From the NCBI GenBank assembly GCA_026874595.1, contig CM049307.1, forward strand, positions 24,462,362 through 24,526,361: DNA of 64,000 nucleotides. The letters run 5' to 3'. The position numbers and the translations under genes were made by a program. Positions 61,983-64,000 of the stretch are shown one piece after another. The notes beneath the pieces are model-generated. The model had not been told where the DNA came from, did not search any database, and was given only the letters and a program-made list of their open reading frames with translations. This DNA is from Sipunculus nudus. Its lineage: Eukaryota > Annelida > Sipuncula > Golfingiida > Sipunculidae. How positions within the stretch are numbered: the first letter of the stretch is position 1; every line of letters begins with the position of its first letter.

Positions 61983-63123
61983 TTTTTCAAATAGTTAAAA
62001 TAGATTTATTTATAATCACATAAGCATTTTAAGAGCAGAAGCATCTTTGTCTGGAATCTACCACCTGACAAAGATGCTTATACACATATATAAGCTCAGC
62101 TTGATGTAAACTATTTAAATATCACATAATTAATACAAATTTGAAAGGGAATCAACATTTCCTTCATTGTATGTGCTGCTCATACTACATACAGATCCTG
62201 TTTTATCATGAAGTTTCTTCTTATTTGAGACTTAATGCTCAAGGTGAAGATTAAATGCTGGTACAAGTAAGAGGAAATGATGATCAGCATGTAGTGGTAC
62301 AGGCTTCACGTGTCATGTTTTGTTCTTCCAGGTATGATTATGTAGAGGTGTATAATGGAAAAACAGATGACAGTGGTAAAAGGATCAATCGCTTCTGTGG
62401 AAATACTGTAAGTTCATGCAGAGGTCATACAGTACACATTTCATATATTTGTATACAATCACATCAAATACATTGTAAACAATTTACACAAAGCACATTT
62501 CCTTGATATTATTTCAGTTGTAAAACTAAAATTATCCTAGAAGTTTATATCCAAATGTTTAGGTTTCCTCCAGAGCTGTAAATTTAAATGAAATACATAT
62601 ATCCTTAGCTATAGTTATAAATCTGCAGATTTCAGCATTTCCTTCAAGCAGGCTATAGGATGTTATTTATTTTCCATTAAGGATGAGTTTCTCTCATGCC
62701 AAACATATTGAAGGCAAAAATTTCTGTTAGCAAAACCTCAAAACTGTCTCTGAAAGATCTTCTTTGATTTAATTTCTACTTGTATAGTTATTGAGGAGTA
62801 ACTGCATACAGCAAATACTGAAGTTAATTTTCTTTTTTAATGGATGACATTAAACCTTTTTATTAATCAACTTAATCTATGTCACATGTATTTATATATA
62901 TATATAATTTGACATGTATTTCCAGGTGCCTCCGGAGATAGTGTCAGATTCAAATCACCTTCTCATTCGGTTCATATCTGATGACACAATAAACTGGAAA
63001 GGATTTGCAGCTGCTTTTGTCCTGGCTCGAGGTGACAAACCTCCGACATCCACTGTTACAGATAAAGTAATAACAACTCGAATCAAACCAACCCCAAAAC
63101 CAGGATACAGCAAGCATTCTTAG
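12510..63123 (+). CDS. BMP1 (tolloid): Tolloid/BMP1-like astacin metalloprotease, 3' part of gene (14 exons)
   Basis: Coding segments: 12510-12743, 14280-14498, 28054-28173, 33950-34095, 37625-37820, 39645-39767, 50710-50870, 52799-52985, 54810-54935, 57989-58116, 60631-60844, 61411-61588, 62332-62407, 62926-63123. All borders are GT-AG and the phases chain without a break to the TAG stop, giving about 768 residues. Domain order is astacin end, CUB1, CUB2, EGF1, CUB3, EGF2, CUB4, CUB5, tail, which is the long tolloid form. Family knowledge: these are secreted zinc proteases that cut procollagens and Chordin-type BMP antagonists; CUB and EGF modules bind substrate and calcium. The 5' exons (signal peptide, propeptide, HExxH zinc site) are not seen in the window. 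BMP1, TLL1 and TLL2 are vertebrate duplicates, so orthology to one of them is not claimed. Confidence 0.95.
12744..14279. other. Tolloid intron (1.5 kb)
   Basis: AT-rich. A diverged repeat at about 13180-13300 (GATGGATTTTCATTAAAC, AGCAAAATCCATGCATAT, GATGTCAGAGGTCAC) is related to 60170-60430. Confidence 0.4.
14280..14498 (+). CDS. BMP1 (tolloid): Tolloid exon: first two thirds of CUB1
   Basis: Encodes window residues 79-151. It starts ACGRTLQ and holds three of the four CUB cysteines (Cys80, Cys106, Cys133), the CQW core strand and the acidic YLEVRDGHW motif that supplies calcium ligands in CUB domains. Acceptor TTTGCTGCAG, donor GTGAGT, phase 1 at both ends. The loop between the first two cysteines reads [15 protein letters not shown], where CUB domains usually have an SPxYPxxY motif, so this part is divergent. 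A 15-base C run starts 70 bases after the donor. The next intron is the longest complete one in the window (13.6 kb). Confidence 0.94.
14499..19880. other. 5' part of the 13.6-kb tolloid intron
   Basis: It holds a C run at 14569-14583 and a 34-base tandem duplication at about 17465-17532 (TAGAGCATTTGTCCT...GTAGTAGAGACCTG). No exon or intact mobile element was recognised. Short frames such as 15208-15438 and 18337-18603 have no domain support. Confidence 0.35.
19885..21210 (-). pseudogene. Decayed non-LTR retrotransposon reverse transcriptase (3' part)
   Basis: Read on the minus strand, the hallmarks appear in order from high to low coordinates: [15 protein letters not shown] (about 21060-21120), a [12 protein letters not shown] block (about 20910-20950), motif [12 protein letters not shown] (about 20680-20716), the GVPQGTG block (about 20530-20555), the catalytic FADD (20442-20453) and the C-terminal EKYLGV and [12 protein letters not shown]-type region (20034-20348). 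Frameshifts and stops separate them, so no intact protein exists. The order and motifs fit Jockey/CR1-type elements. It is continuous with 23298-23790 once the hAT-like insert is ignored. Confidence 0.85.
21211..21218. repeat. Left target-site duplication of the hAT-like element
   Basis: TCCCCTGC, repeated exactly at 23290-23297. The 8-base length is typical for hAT transposons. Confidence 0.7.
21219..23289. mobile_element. Non-autonomous hAT-like DNA transposon inserted in the retrotransposon
   Basis: The left end CAGACCTGGGAGCCGGC and the reverse complement of the right end, CAGACCAGGGATCCGCC, match at most positions. 8-base duplications of TCCCCTGC flank it, and CAG-starting inverted ends with 8-base duplications define the hAT superfamily. 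Subterminal G/C-rich repeats occur on both sides: GCCGGCTGAGCCGGC near 21285 and 21350, and GGCGGCGGCTGGCGCAATTC near 23185-23270. The 2.07-kb interior shows no transposase frame, so it is non-autonomous. It contains a large palindromic microsatellite at 21935-22024. Confidence 0.75.
21935..22024. repeat. Compound palindromic microsatellite (TC)n(TA)n(GA)n
   Basis: About 14 TC units, 18 TA units and 12 GA units in series. The GA arm is the reverse complement of the TC arm and TA is self-complementary, so the whole 90 bases can fold as one hairpin. The open frame across it (Ser-Leu, Tyr-Ile and Glu-Arg repeats) is an artefact. Confidence 0.9.
23290..23297. repeat. Right target-site duplication of the hAT-like element
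   Basis: TCCCCTGC, identical to 21211-21218. Confidence 0.7.
23298..23790 (-). pseudogene. Decayed non-LTR retrotransposon, endonuclease-RT linker part
   Basis: The minus-strand frame 23762-23514 reads [43 protein letters not shown], the layout of the region between endonuclease and reverse transcriptase in Jockey-type elements. A second frame ([13 protein letters not shown]) and then [10 protein letters not shown] lead towards the RT. It lies in the right order and orientation to be the upstream part of 19885-21210. The 5' end stops near a G run at 23788-23800, so the endonuclease is missing (5' truncation). Confidence 0.75.
23801..28053. other. 3' part of the 13.6-kb tolloid intron
   Basis: No exon is seen. 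A small palindrome, GAAGGTATA...TATACCTTC, lies at about 24358-24390. The open frames at 25022-25315, 25173-25532 (-) and 26260-26571 (-) have no recognisable domain, and the last runs through a GA-rich tract. Confidence 0.35.
28054..28173 (+). CDS. BMP1 (tolloid): Tolloid exon: last third of CUB1
   Basis: Encodes window residues 152-191, beginning [10 protein letters not shown] with the fourth CUB cysteine, then [12 protein letters not shown] and the closing GFEAKYE strand. Acceptor TTATATTACAG, donor GTGAGT, phase 1 at both ends. It joins in frame to the exon ending at 14498. CUB1 is therefore split by a phase-1 intron after LLG, unlike CUB2, CUB3 and CUB4, which are split by phase-0 introns earlier in the domain. 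Confidence 0.95.
28174..28980. other. Tolloid intron before the family-C element
   Basis: AT-rich intron sequence with no motif or domain that I recognise. Confidence 0.35.
28982..31909 (+). mobile_element. Family-C Helentron-like element with eight 340-base repeats (copy C1)
   Basis: The 5' hairpin is AGCTCAG (28982-28988) to CTGAGCT (29004-29010), followed by CCGTC/TGTC repeats. The 3' end has TCAGCTGAGC at 31876-31885 (reverse complement of the 5' GCTCAGCTGA), the palindrome GACCCATGGGTC at 31891-31902 and ACTTGTT. The interior consists of about eight units, marked by GGCACAAAT-type starts near 29086, 29423, 29764, 30103, 30447, 30786, 31112 and 31455 (spacing 326-344). Units carry GGTGGCGCCACC or decayed forms of it. 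Short frames inside recur from unit to unit and are not genes. Confidence 0.75.
31914..33949. other. Tolloid intron after the family-C element
   Basis: It contains the tandem array listed at 32958-33332. Nothing else is recognised; the frames at 32442-32690 and 33391-33591 have no domain. Confidence 0.35.
32958..33332. repeat. Minisatellite, 37-base unit, about 9-10 copies
   Basis: The unit core is AGTCCATTGCTGATATCTCA followed by ATGATATTGAYTCTWTC. Copies are diverged, with one small insertion near 33215. Each unit carries a GATATC palindrome. Confidence 0.85.
33950..34095 (+). CDS. BMP1 (tolloid): Tolloid exon: first half of CUB2
   Basis: Encodes window residues 192-240. It begins [12 protein letters not shown] and shows the classic CUB opening: [19 protein letters not shown] followed by the hydrophobic strand VALKFQSFE. 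Acceptor TTTTTCACTACAG, donor GTAGGT; it starts in phase 1 and ends in phase 0. CUB2 is the domain most like its vertebrate counterpart. The frame stays open into the intron for 15 more codons without homology. Confidence 0.95.
34096..37624. other. Tolloid intron (3.5 kb) with a possible element 5' end
   Basis: At 35901-35931 a hairpin (TAGTCC...GGACTA) is followed by GTCCACGTCCATCTG, resembling the 5' ends of families A and C. No 3' partner was found. The rest is AT-rich without recognisable features. Confidence 0.4.
37625..37820 (+). CDS. BMP1 (tolloid): Tolloid exon: second half of CUB2
   Basis: Encodes window residues 241-305. It carries [14 protein letters not shown], with the third cysteine and the calcium-site acidic residues, then [12 protein letters not shown] with the fourth cysteine and [17 protein letters not shown] closing the domain. 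Acceptor TTTTCCACAG, donor GTATGT; phase 0 in, phase 1 out. The frame is open upstream of the acceptor for 40 codons, but that stretch is AT-rich and shows no domain similarity. Confidence 0.95.
37821..39644. other. Tolloid intron upstream of EGF1
   Basis: It contains two pairs of a 61-base repeat (about 38390-38545 and 39523-39644). The interval 38580-39090 is richer in G+C and has a 142-codon open frame (38656-39084) with no domain that I recognise. Confidence 0.5.
38390..38545. repeat. 61-base repeat carrying a copy of the EGF1 splice acceptor (upstream pair)
   Basis: The unit includes CTGTGGCTGGACATGAATTG, then TTGATATAATCCTGGC and TTGTTGTTTCAGAGTTT. Acceptor-like CAG-AGTTT junctions fall at 38451 and 38512. 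Confidence 0.75.
39523..39649. repeat. 61-base repeat ending in the EGF1 splice acceptor (downstream pair)
   Basis: The same unit as at 38390-38545. One acceptor copy lies at 39584, and the next, 61 bases later, is the acceptor of the EGF1 exon itself (39645), whose first bases AGTTT belong to the repeat. Confidence 0.75.
39645..39767 (+). CDS. BMP1 (tolloid): Tolloid exon: EGF1 (calcium-binding EGF)
   Basis: Encodes window residues 306-346 as a complete EGF module with six cysteines (DEC, GC, DIC, FRC, EC, TC). The spacing [12 protein letters not shown] fits the Asn/Asp hydroxylation consensus of calcium-binding EGF domains, and the leading FDEC matches the usual calcium-binding start. It is a symmetric phase 1-1 exon; acceptor TTGTTGTTTCAG, donor GTAGGT. 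The sequence just upstream of the acceptor is a copy of a 61-base repeat that also carries the CAG-AGTTT acceptor motif, so decoy acceptors lie upstream. Confidence 0.95.
40044..41895 (+). mobile_element. Family-C Helentron-like element, different interior (copy C2)
   Basis: The 5' end matches C1: AGCTCAGCTGACTGTAAGTC, CTGAGCT, then CCGTCCGTCTG repeats. The 3' end is TCAGCTGAGC (41862-41871), GACCCATGGGTC (41877-41888), then CCTTGTT. The interior lacks the 340-base array of C1 and is AT-rich with a C run at 40925-40940. No protein is encoded; the frame 40725-41093 runs through the C run and has no domain. Confidence 0.7.
41896..44459. other. Tolloid intron between repeat elements
   Basis: No exon, RNA gene or intact mobile element was recognised. 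Open frames are short and without domains. Confidence 0.35.
44466..46904 (+). mobile_element. Family-B Helentron-like element (copy B2)
   Basis: The 5' end GCGAACCTGTG (44468-44478) is the exact reverse complement of CACAGGTTCGC at 46871-46881. The hairpin AGGCCTGTAGGCCT (46885-46898) and TTGTTTT follow. The interior has loosely repeated units (CTTCTTCTC, GAAACC, TTTGGC blocks at about 44680-45470), a TTCACTCAGTGCAG array near 46060-46310, and GGTGGTGCC palindrome remnants near 44928, 46449, 46575 and 46702. No protein is encoded. Confidence 0.7.
47187..48896 (+). mobile_element. Family-A Helentron-like element, best-preserved array (copy A3)
   Basis: The 5' hairpin is GTATCCGCCAAAAC then AGAG then TTTTGCGGATAC (47189-47217). 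The 3' end has GGCGGATAC (about 48856), the perfect hairpin GTAGTCGCTTGTCGACTAC and CTAG at 48893-48896. The core has almost five units of 280 bases, with palindromes at about 47507, 47787, 48067, 48347 and 48625, and a second palindrome about 148 bases into each unit. A GCC trinucleotide run lies at about 47235-47255. Frames in it (47657-47869, 47937-48149) are repeat copies. Confidence 0.8.
48900..50070. other. Tolloid intron, no gene seen
   Basis: AT-rich; no exon, repeat array or mobile element end recognised. Confidence 0.35.
50071..50666. repeat. Direct-repeat-flanked cluster of GACTCGAGTC-type palindromes
   Basis: Direct repeats of about 75-85 bases (GTGAAAATAAAATWCYGATC ... AATCTGGTTCACCAG) lie at 50071-50146 and 50581-50662. 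Between them are many copies of GGACTTGGACTCGAGTCC and variants. The second copy ends about 45 bases before the CUB3 acceptor. Confidence 0.6.
50710..50870 (+). CDS. BMP1 (tolloid): Tolloid exon: first half of CUB3
   Basis: Encodes window residues 347-400. It begins [19 protein letters not shown], keeps the CUB opening ([16 protein letters not shown]) and the strand [14 protein letters not shown]. Two N-glycosylation sequons are visible (NGT and NFT). Acceptor TTTCTAACCCTAG, donor GTGAGT; phase 1 in, phase 0 out. In vertebrate BMP1, EGF1 and CUB3 follow the same order. Confidence 0.95.
50871..51649. other. Tolloid intron within CUB3, first part
   Basis: AT-rich. No exon or intact element is recognised; the frame continuing from the CUB3 exon to 51005 loses domain similarity at the donor. 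Confidence 0.35.
51651..52180 (+). mobile_element. Short family-C element with one core unit (copy C3)
   Basis: The 5' AGCTCAGCTGATGGAAAGTC, CTGAGCT hairpin at 51651-51679 is followed by GTCCTTTGTCC repeats, one diverged 340-type unit (CTGTTAACAGGGCAC near 51790) and a decayed palindrome (TTTGGTGCCACCTG near 52048). The 3' end is TCAGCTGAGC (52147-52156), a variant hairpin GGCCCATTGGCC and CTGGTT. Confidence 0.7.
52479..52763. repeat. Minisatellite, about 29-base unit, next to the CUB3 acceptor
   Basis: The unit is approximately GGAAATTGGTTGATTGAGTR then GTTGGTTTT, in about nine diverged copies. It ends about 35 bases before the acceptor at 52798, leaving only a weak pyrimidine tract. Confidence 0.8.
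52799..52985 (+). CDS. BMP1 (tolloid): Tolloid exon: second half of CUB3
   Basis: Encodes window residues 401-462: [19 protein letters not shown], then [12 protein letters not shown] with the fourth cysteine, and [19 protein letters not shown]. The start was set at CAA-GAC after TGTTGCAG because it joins in phase 0 to LEGNN of the previous exon; the frame is also open upstream. Donor GTAGGC, phase 1 out. A 29-base tandem repeat ends about 35 bases before this acceptor. Confidence 0.94.
52986..54809. other. Tolloid intron before EGF2
   Basis: It contains a T-rich tract near 53167-53190, an AAT trinucleotide run at about 54097-54125 and CT-rich sequence at 54726-54762. No exon is seen. Confidence 0.4.
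54810..54935 (+). CDS. BMP1 (tolloid): Tolloid exon: EGF2 (calcium-binding EGF)
   Basis: Encodes window residues 463-504: [16 protein letters not shown], then the hydroxylation-type motif [12 protein letters not shown] and a sixth cysteine in HDCKE. This is a complete six-cysteine calcium-binding EGF module. Acceptor TTTGTTTACAG, donor GTTAGT, symmetric phase 1-1. A 39-base minisatellite begins about 30 bases after the donor. The frame is open far upstream, but that part is CT-rich intron. Confidence 0.96.
54965..55705. repeat. Minisatellite, 39-base unit, about 18 copies
   Basis: The unit is TATTGTGTGTGAGGATTCTG then TACCAAAATTCTGCACCAG. Because 39 is divisible by 3, long stop-free frames arise (54983-55294, 55299-55640, 55325-55738, and 54804-55115 on the minus strand). 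They are Cys/Val/Phe-rich repeats without a domain. The array starts about 30 bases after the EGF2 donor. Confidence 0.9.
55706..57988. other. Tolloid intron between EGF2 and CUB4
   Basis: AT-rich. A C run followed by an A run lies at 57121-57145. No exon or intact element was recognised. Confidence 0.35.
57989..58116 (+). CDS. BMP1 (tolloid): Tolloid exon: first half of CUB4
   Basis: Encodes window residues 505-547: [19 protein letters not shown] then [16 protein letters not shown] and GHRVKL. The [14 protein letters not shown] block is the standard CUB opening and closely matches tolloid CUB4. Acceptor TTTGCGTTAGCAG, donor GTGAGC; phase 1 in, phase 0 out. The start methionine and the tail of the longer open frame here (58084-58368) are not real gene ends. 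Confidence 0.95.
58117..60630. other. Tolloid intron within CUB4
   Basis: It holds a repeated block at about 60120-60430 (ACCGTCCGTCCGTTAAC, then two copies containing ATATTTAAYGAGGTCAGAGG at about 60265 and 60400), related to 13180-13300. The longest Met-initiated frame of the window, 59477-60040 (187 codons), lies here; its end runs through a G run in a repeat-like stretch and no domain is visible. Confidence 0.4.
60631..60844 (+). CDS. BMP1 (tolloid): Tolloid exon: second half of CUB4
   Basis: Encodes window residues 548-618: [39 protein letters not shown], and [17 protein letters not shown]. It contains the third and fourth CUB cysteines and the acidic calcium-site region, here YDHIALYDG instead of the commoner YDxLEVxDG. 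The acceptor follows a T-rich tract (TTTTTTTTCAG); donor GTAGAT; phase 0 in, phase 1 out. No Met-initiated open frame marks this exon; it was found by reading on from the previous exon. Confidence 0.95.
60845..61410. other. Short tolloid intron between CUB4 and CUB5
   Basis: It contains a G-rich run (about 61164-61188). Nothing else is recognised. Confidence 0.4.
61411..61588 (+). CDS. BMP1 (tolloid): Tolloid exon: first half of CUB5
   Basis: Encodes window residues 619-677. It begins [19 protein letters not shown] and has [15 protein letters not shown] and [13 protein letters not shown]. The [12 protein letters not shown] stretch is characteristic of tolloid CUB5, which lacks the SPxYP motif. 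Acceptor TTTTTGACAG, donor GTAAGA placed so that the split Gly codon (GG-G) joins to YDYVEV in the next exon; phase 1 in, phase 2 out. Confidence 0.94.
61589..62331. other. Tolloid intron within CUB5, with AT run and hairpin
   Basis: An AT microsatellite at 61929-61973 continues into a T run. Just after it lies a 13-base perfect inverted repeat: AAGCATCTTTGTC (62039-62051) and GACAAAGATGCTT (62067-62079) with a 15-base loop. Confidence 0.6.
62332..62407 (+). CDS. BMP1 (tolloid): Tolloid exon: middle of CUB5
   Basis: A 76-base exon encoding window residues 678-703: [18 protein letters not shown] then INRFCGNT, with the calcium-site region and the fourth CUB cysteine. Acceptor TTGTTCTTCCAG, donor GTAAGT; phase 2 in, phase 0 out. 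It is the smallest exon in the window. CUB5 is thus split over three exons, while the other CUB domains use two. Confidence 0.93.
62408..62925. other. Last tolloid intron
   Basis: AT-rich, with a short TA run at about 62893-62906 just before the acceptor. No other feature is seen. Confidence 0.4.
62926..63123 (+). CDS. BMP1 (tolloid): Tolloid last exon: end of CUB5 and C-terminal tail
   Basis: Encodes window residues 704-768 and the TAG stop at 63121-63123. [19 protein letters not shown] then [12 protein letters not shown] closes CUB5. A 32-residue tail follows (from [11 protein letters not shown] to KPGYSKHS), rich in Pro, Thr and Lys, with no domain I recognise. An RGD tripeptide lies at the start of the tail (ARGDKPP); whether it is functional is unknown. 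Acceptor GTATTTCCAG, phase 0 in. Confidence 0.94.
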   Translation: MPPEIVSDSNHLLIRFISDDTINWKGFAAAFVLARGDKPPTSTVTDKVITTRIKPTPKPGYSKHS

Positions 63124-64000
63124 TGTCTGGACCTCACCTCCCTAATAACGACTTAAGTCAACACCTCAGTGCCAAGAACGGACGGGCTTTCACGTTTGTG
63201 TTAGTACAGGACTTTTTTTACACTAGTGATTTAAGGGTACAGTCTGACTCAGTTATCTCAGACAGTACTGGCAGTATTTTTGCCTTGGGCACCTGGTGTC
63301 TTAGAAAACATTGGGTTCCTGTACTCTTCTCCATGCATTTATTAACTGGATACCACAATGGCAGCACATTCACATCAGGTTCCCCCGAGCTTGTACATGG
63401 TTTAAAGCCTCACATCTTTACAAATCAGCATTATATACAAATTTAATAGGGACATCATGTGTATTTATATTTACATATTATTTCATCTGCAGTGGGTTTG
63501 ACTGTGCTGTTTCCTTGGATGATTCCACCACTAAAAGTGGTGATTAACTCAAGTGCCGTGTGCAAAATTTCTGAGAAACAGTCATTATGAATAATTGTCT
63601 CACTTGCAGACTGTTATACATTTGACATCTGCATAGTATGTATACATTTAAATACAATTTTATACAAACAGTGACTGCAATGCGTTTAGTTATTGAAGAT
63701 GTAGTTGGATATTCTGTTTTGCATTTTACCATCAATTTTTTAATGACATTAACCTCTCATCCTTACTACAAAGTCAGATGAAATTCAGCTACGGTCACAT
63801 ACTTGTGGTCTGTTGAGAACGTGTGTATCAGGCAAAAGAAATAATCTGGTCGCAGGAGGCAGTGTTATCCTGTAAATGTGGATGCCATTTTTCTAGATCA
63901 CGTGAACATGAGTGCCATCTGTTAGGAGAAACTGATGTATAATTCAGATGTCAGAACTCTCTACTTACATAACAATTTTATCCTATAAATGTGCATTTTG
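63124..64000 (+). other. Tolloid 3' UTR and/or downstream flank
   Basis: No further tolloid frame follows the stop. I see no AATAAA or ATTAAA signal between 63124 and 64000; TATAAA at about 63994 is the nearest variant. The mRNA probably continues past the window or uses a variant signal. The small open frames here (for example 63123-63446) show no recognisable protein. Confidence 0.5.

Overview
This is an animal (eukaryotic, intron-rich) genomic window dominated by one gene on the + strand: the 3' two thirds of a tolloid/BMP1-type astacin metalloprotease. Fourteen exons with GT-AG borders and compatible phases can be read from 12510 to the stop codon at 63123. Together they give about 768 residues: the end of the astacin protease domain (with the Met-turn SIMHY), then CUB1, CUB2, EGF1, CUB3, EGF2, CUB4, CUB5 and a short Pro/Thr/Lys tail. 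This is the full domain order of the long (tolloid) form. The signal peptide, propeptide and the HExxH zinc-site exon were not found in 1-12509, so they should lie upstream of the window.

The base composition is AT-rich. The introns carry Helentron-like non-autonomous elements with internal tandem repeats, like those described in bivalve molluscs. I infer a mollusc or another lophotrochozoan with moderate confidence. No tRNA, rRNA or second host protein gene is visible.

Layout. 1-12509: an upstream intron (>12.5 kb) holding a family-B/family-A element chimera (about 391-1405), a TA-flanked MITE (1731-1875), a Harbinger-like MITE (6907-7183) and two family-A elements (7300-8744, 9793-10968). 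12510-14498: astacin end and first CUB1 exon. 14499-28053: a 13.6-kb intron with a decayed non-LTR retrotransposon on the - strand, split by a 2.07-kb hAT-like element with 8-bp target duplications (21219-23289). 28054-39767: rest of CUB1, CUB2 and EGF1, with an array-bearing family-C element at 28982-31909. 39768-50709: a 10.9-kb intron with a second family-C, a second family-B and a third family-A element. 50710-63123: CUB3, EGF2, CUB4, CUB5 and stop, with a third family-C element and minisatellites. 63124-64000: 3' UTR or flank.

The most interesting non-genic signal is that three repeat families (A, B, C) with unrelated termini share one architecture: a short 5' terminal sequence whose reverse complement lies near the 3' end, followed there by a small hairpin. 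They also share an internal palindrome, GGTGGCGCCACC, repeated every 140-340 bases. Tolloids are secreted proteases that process extracellular matrix and BMP antagonists; that role here is by homology only.
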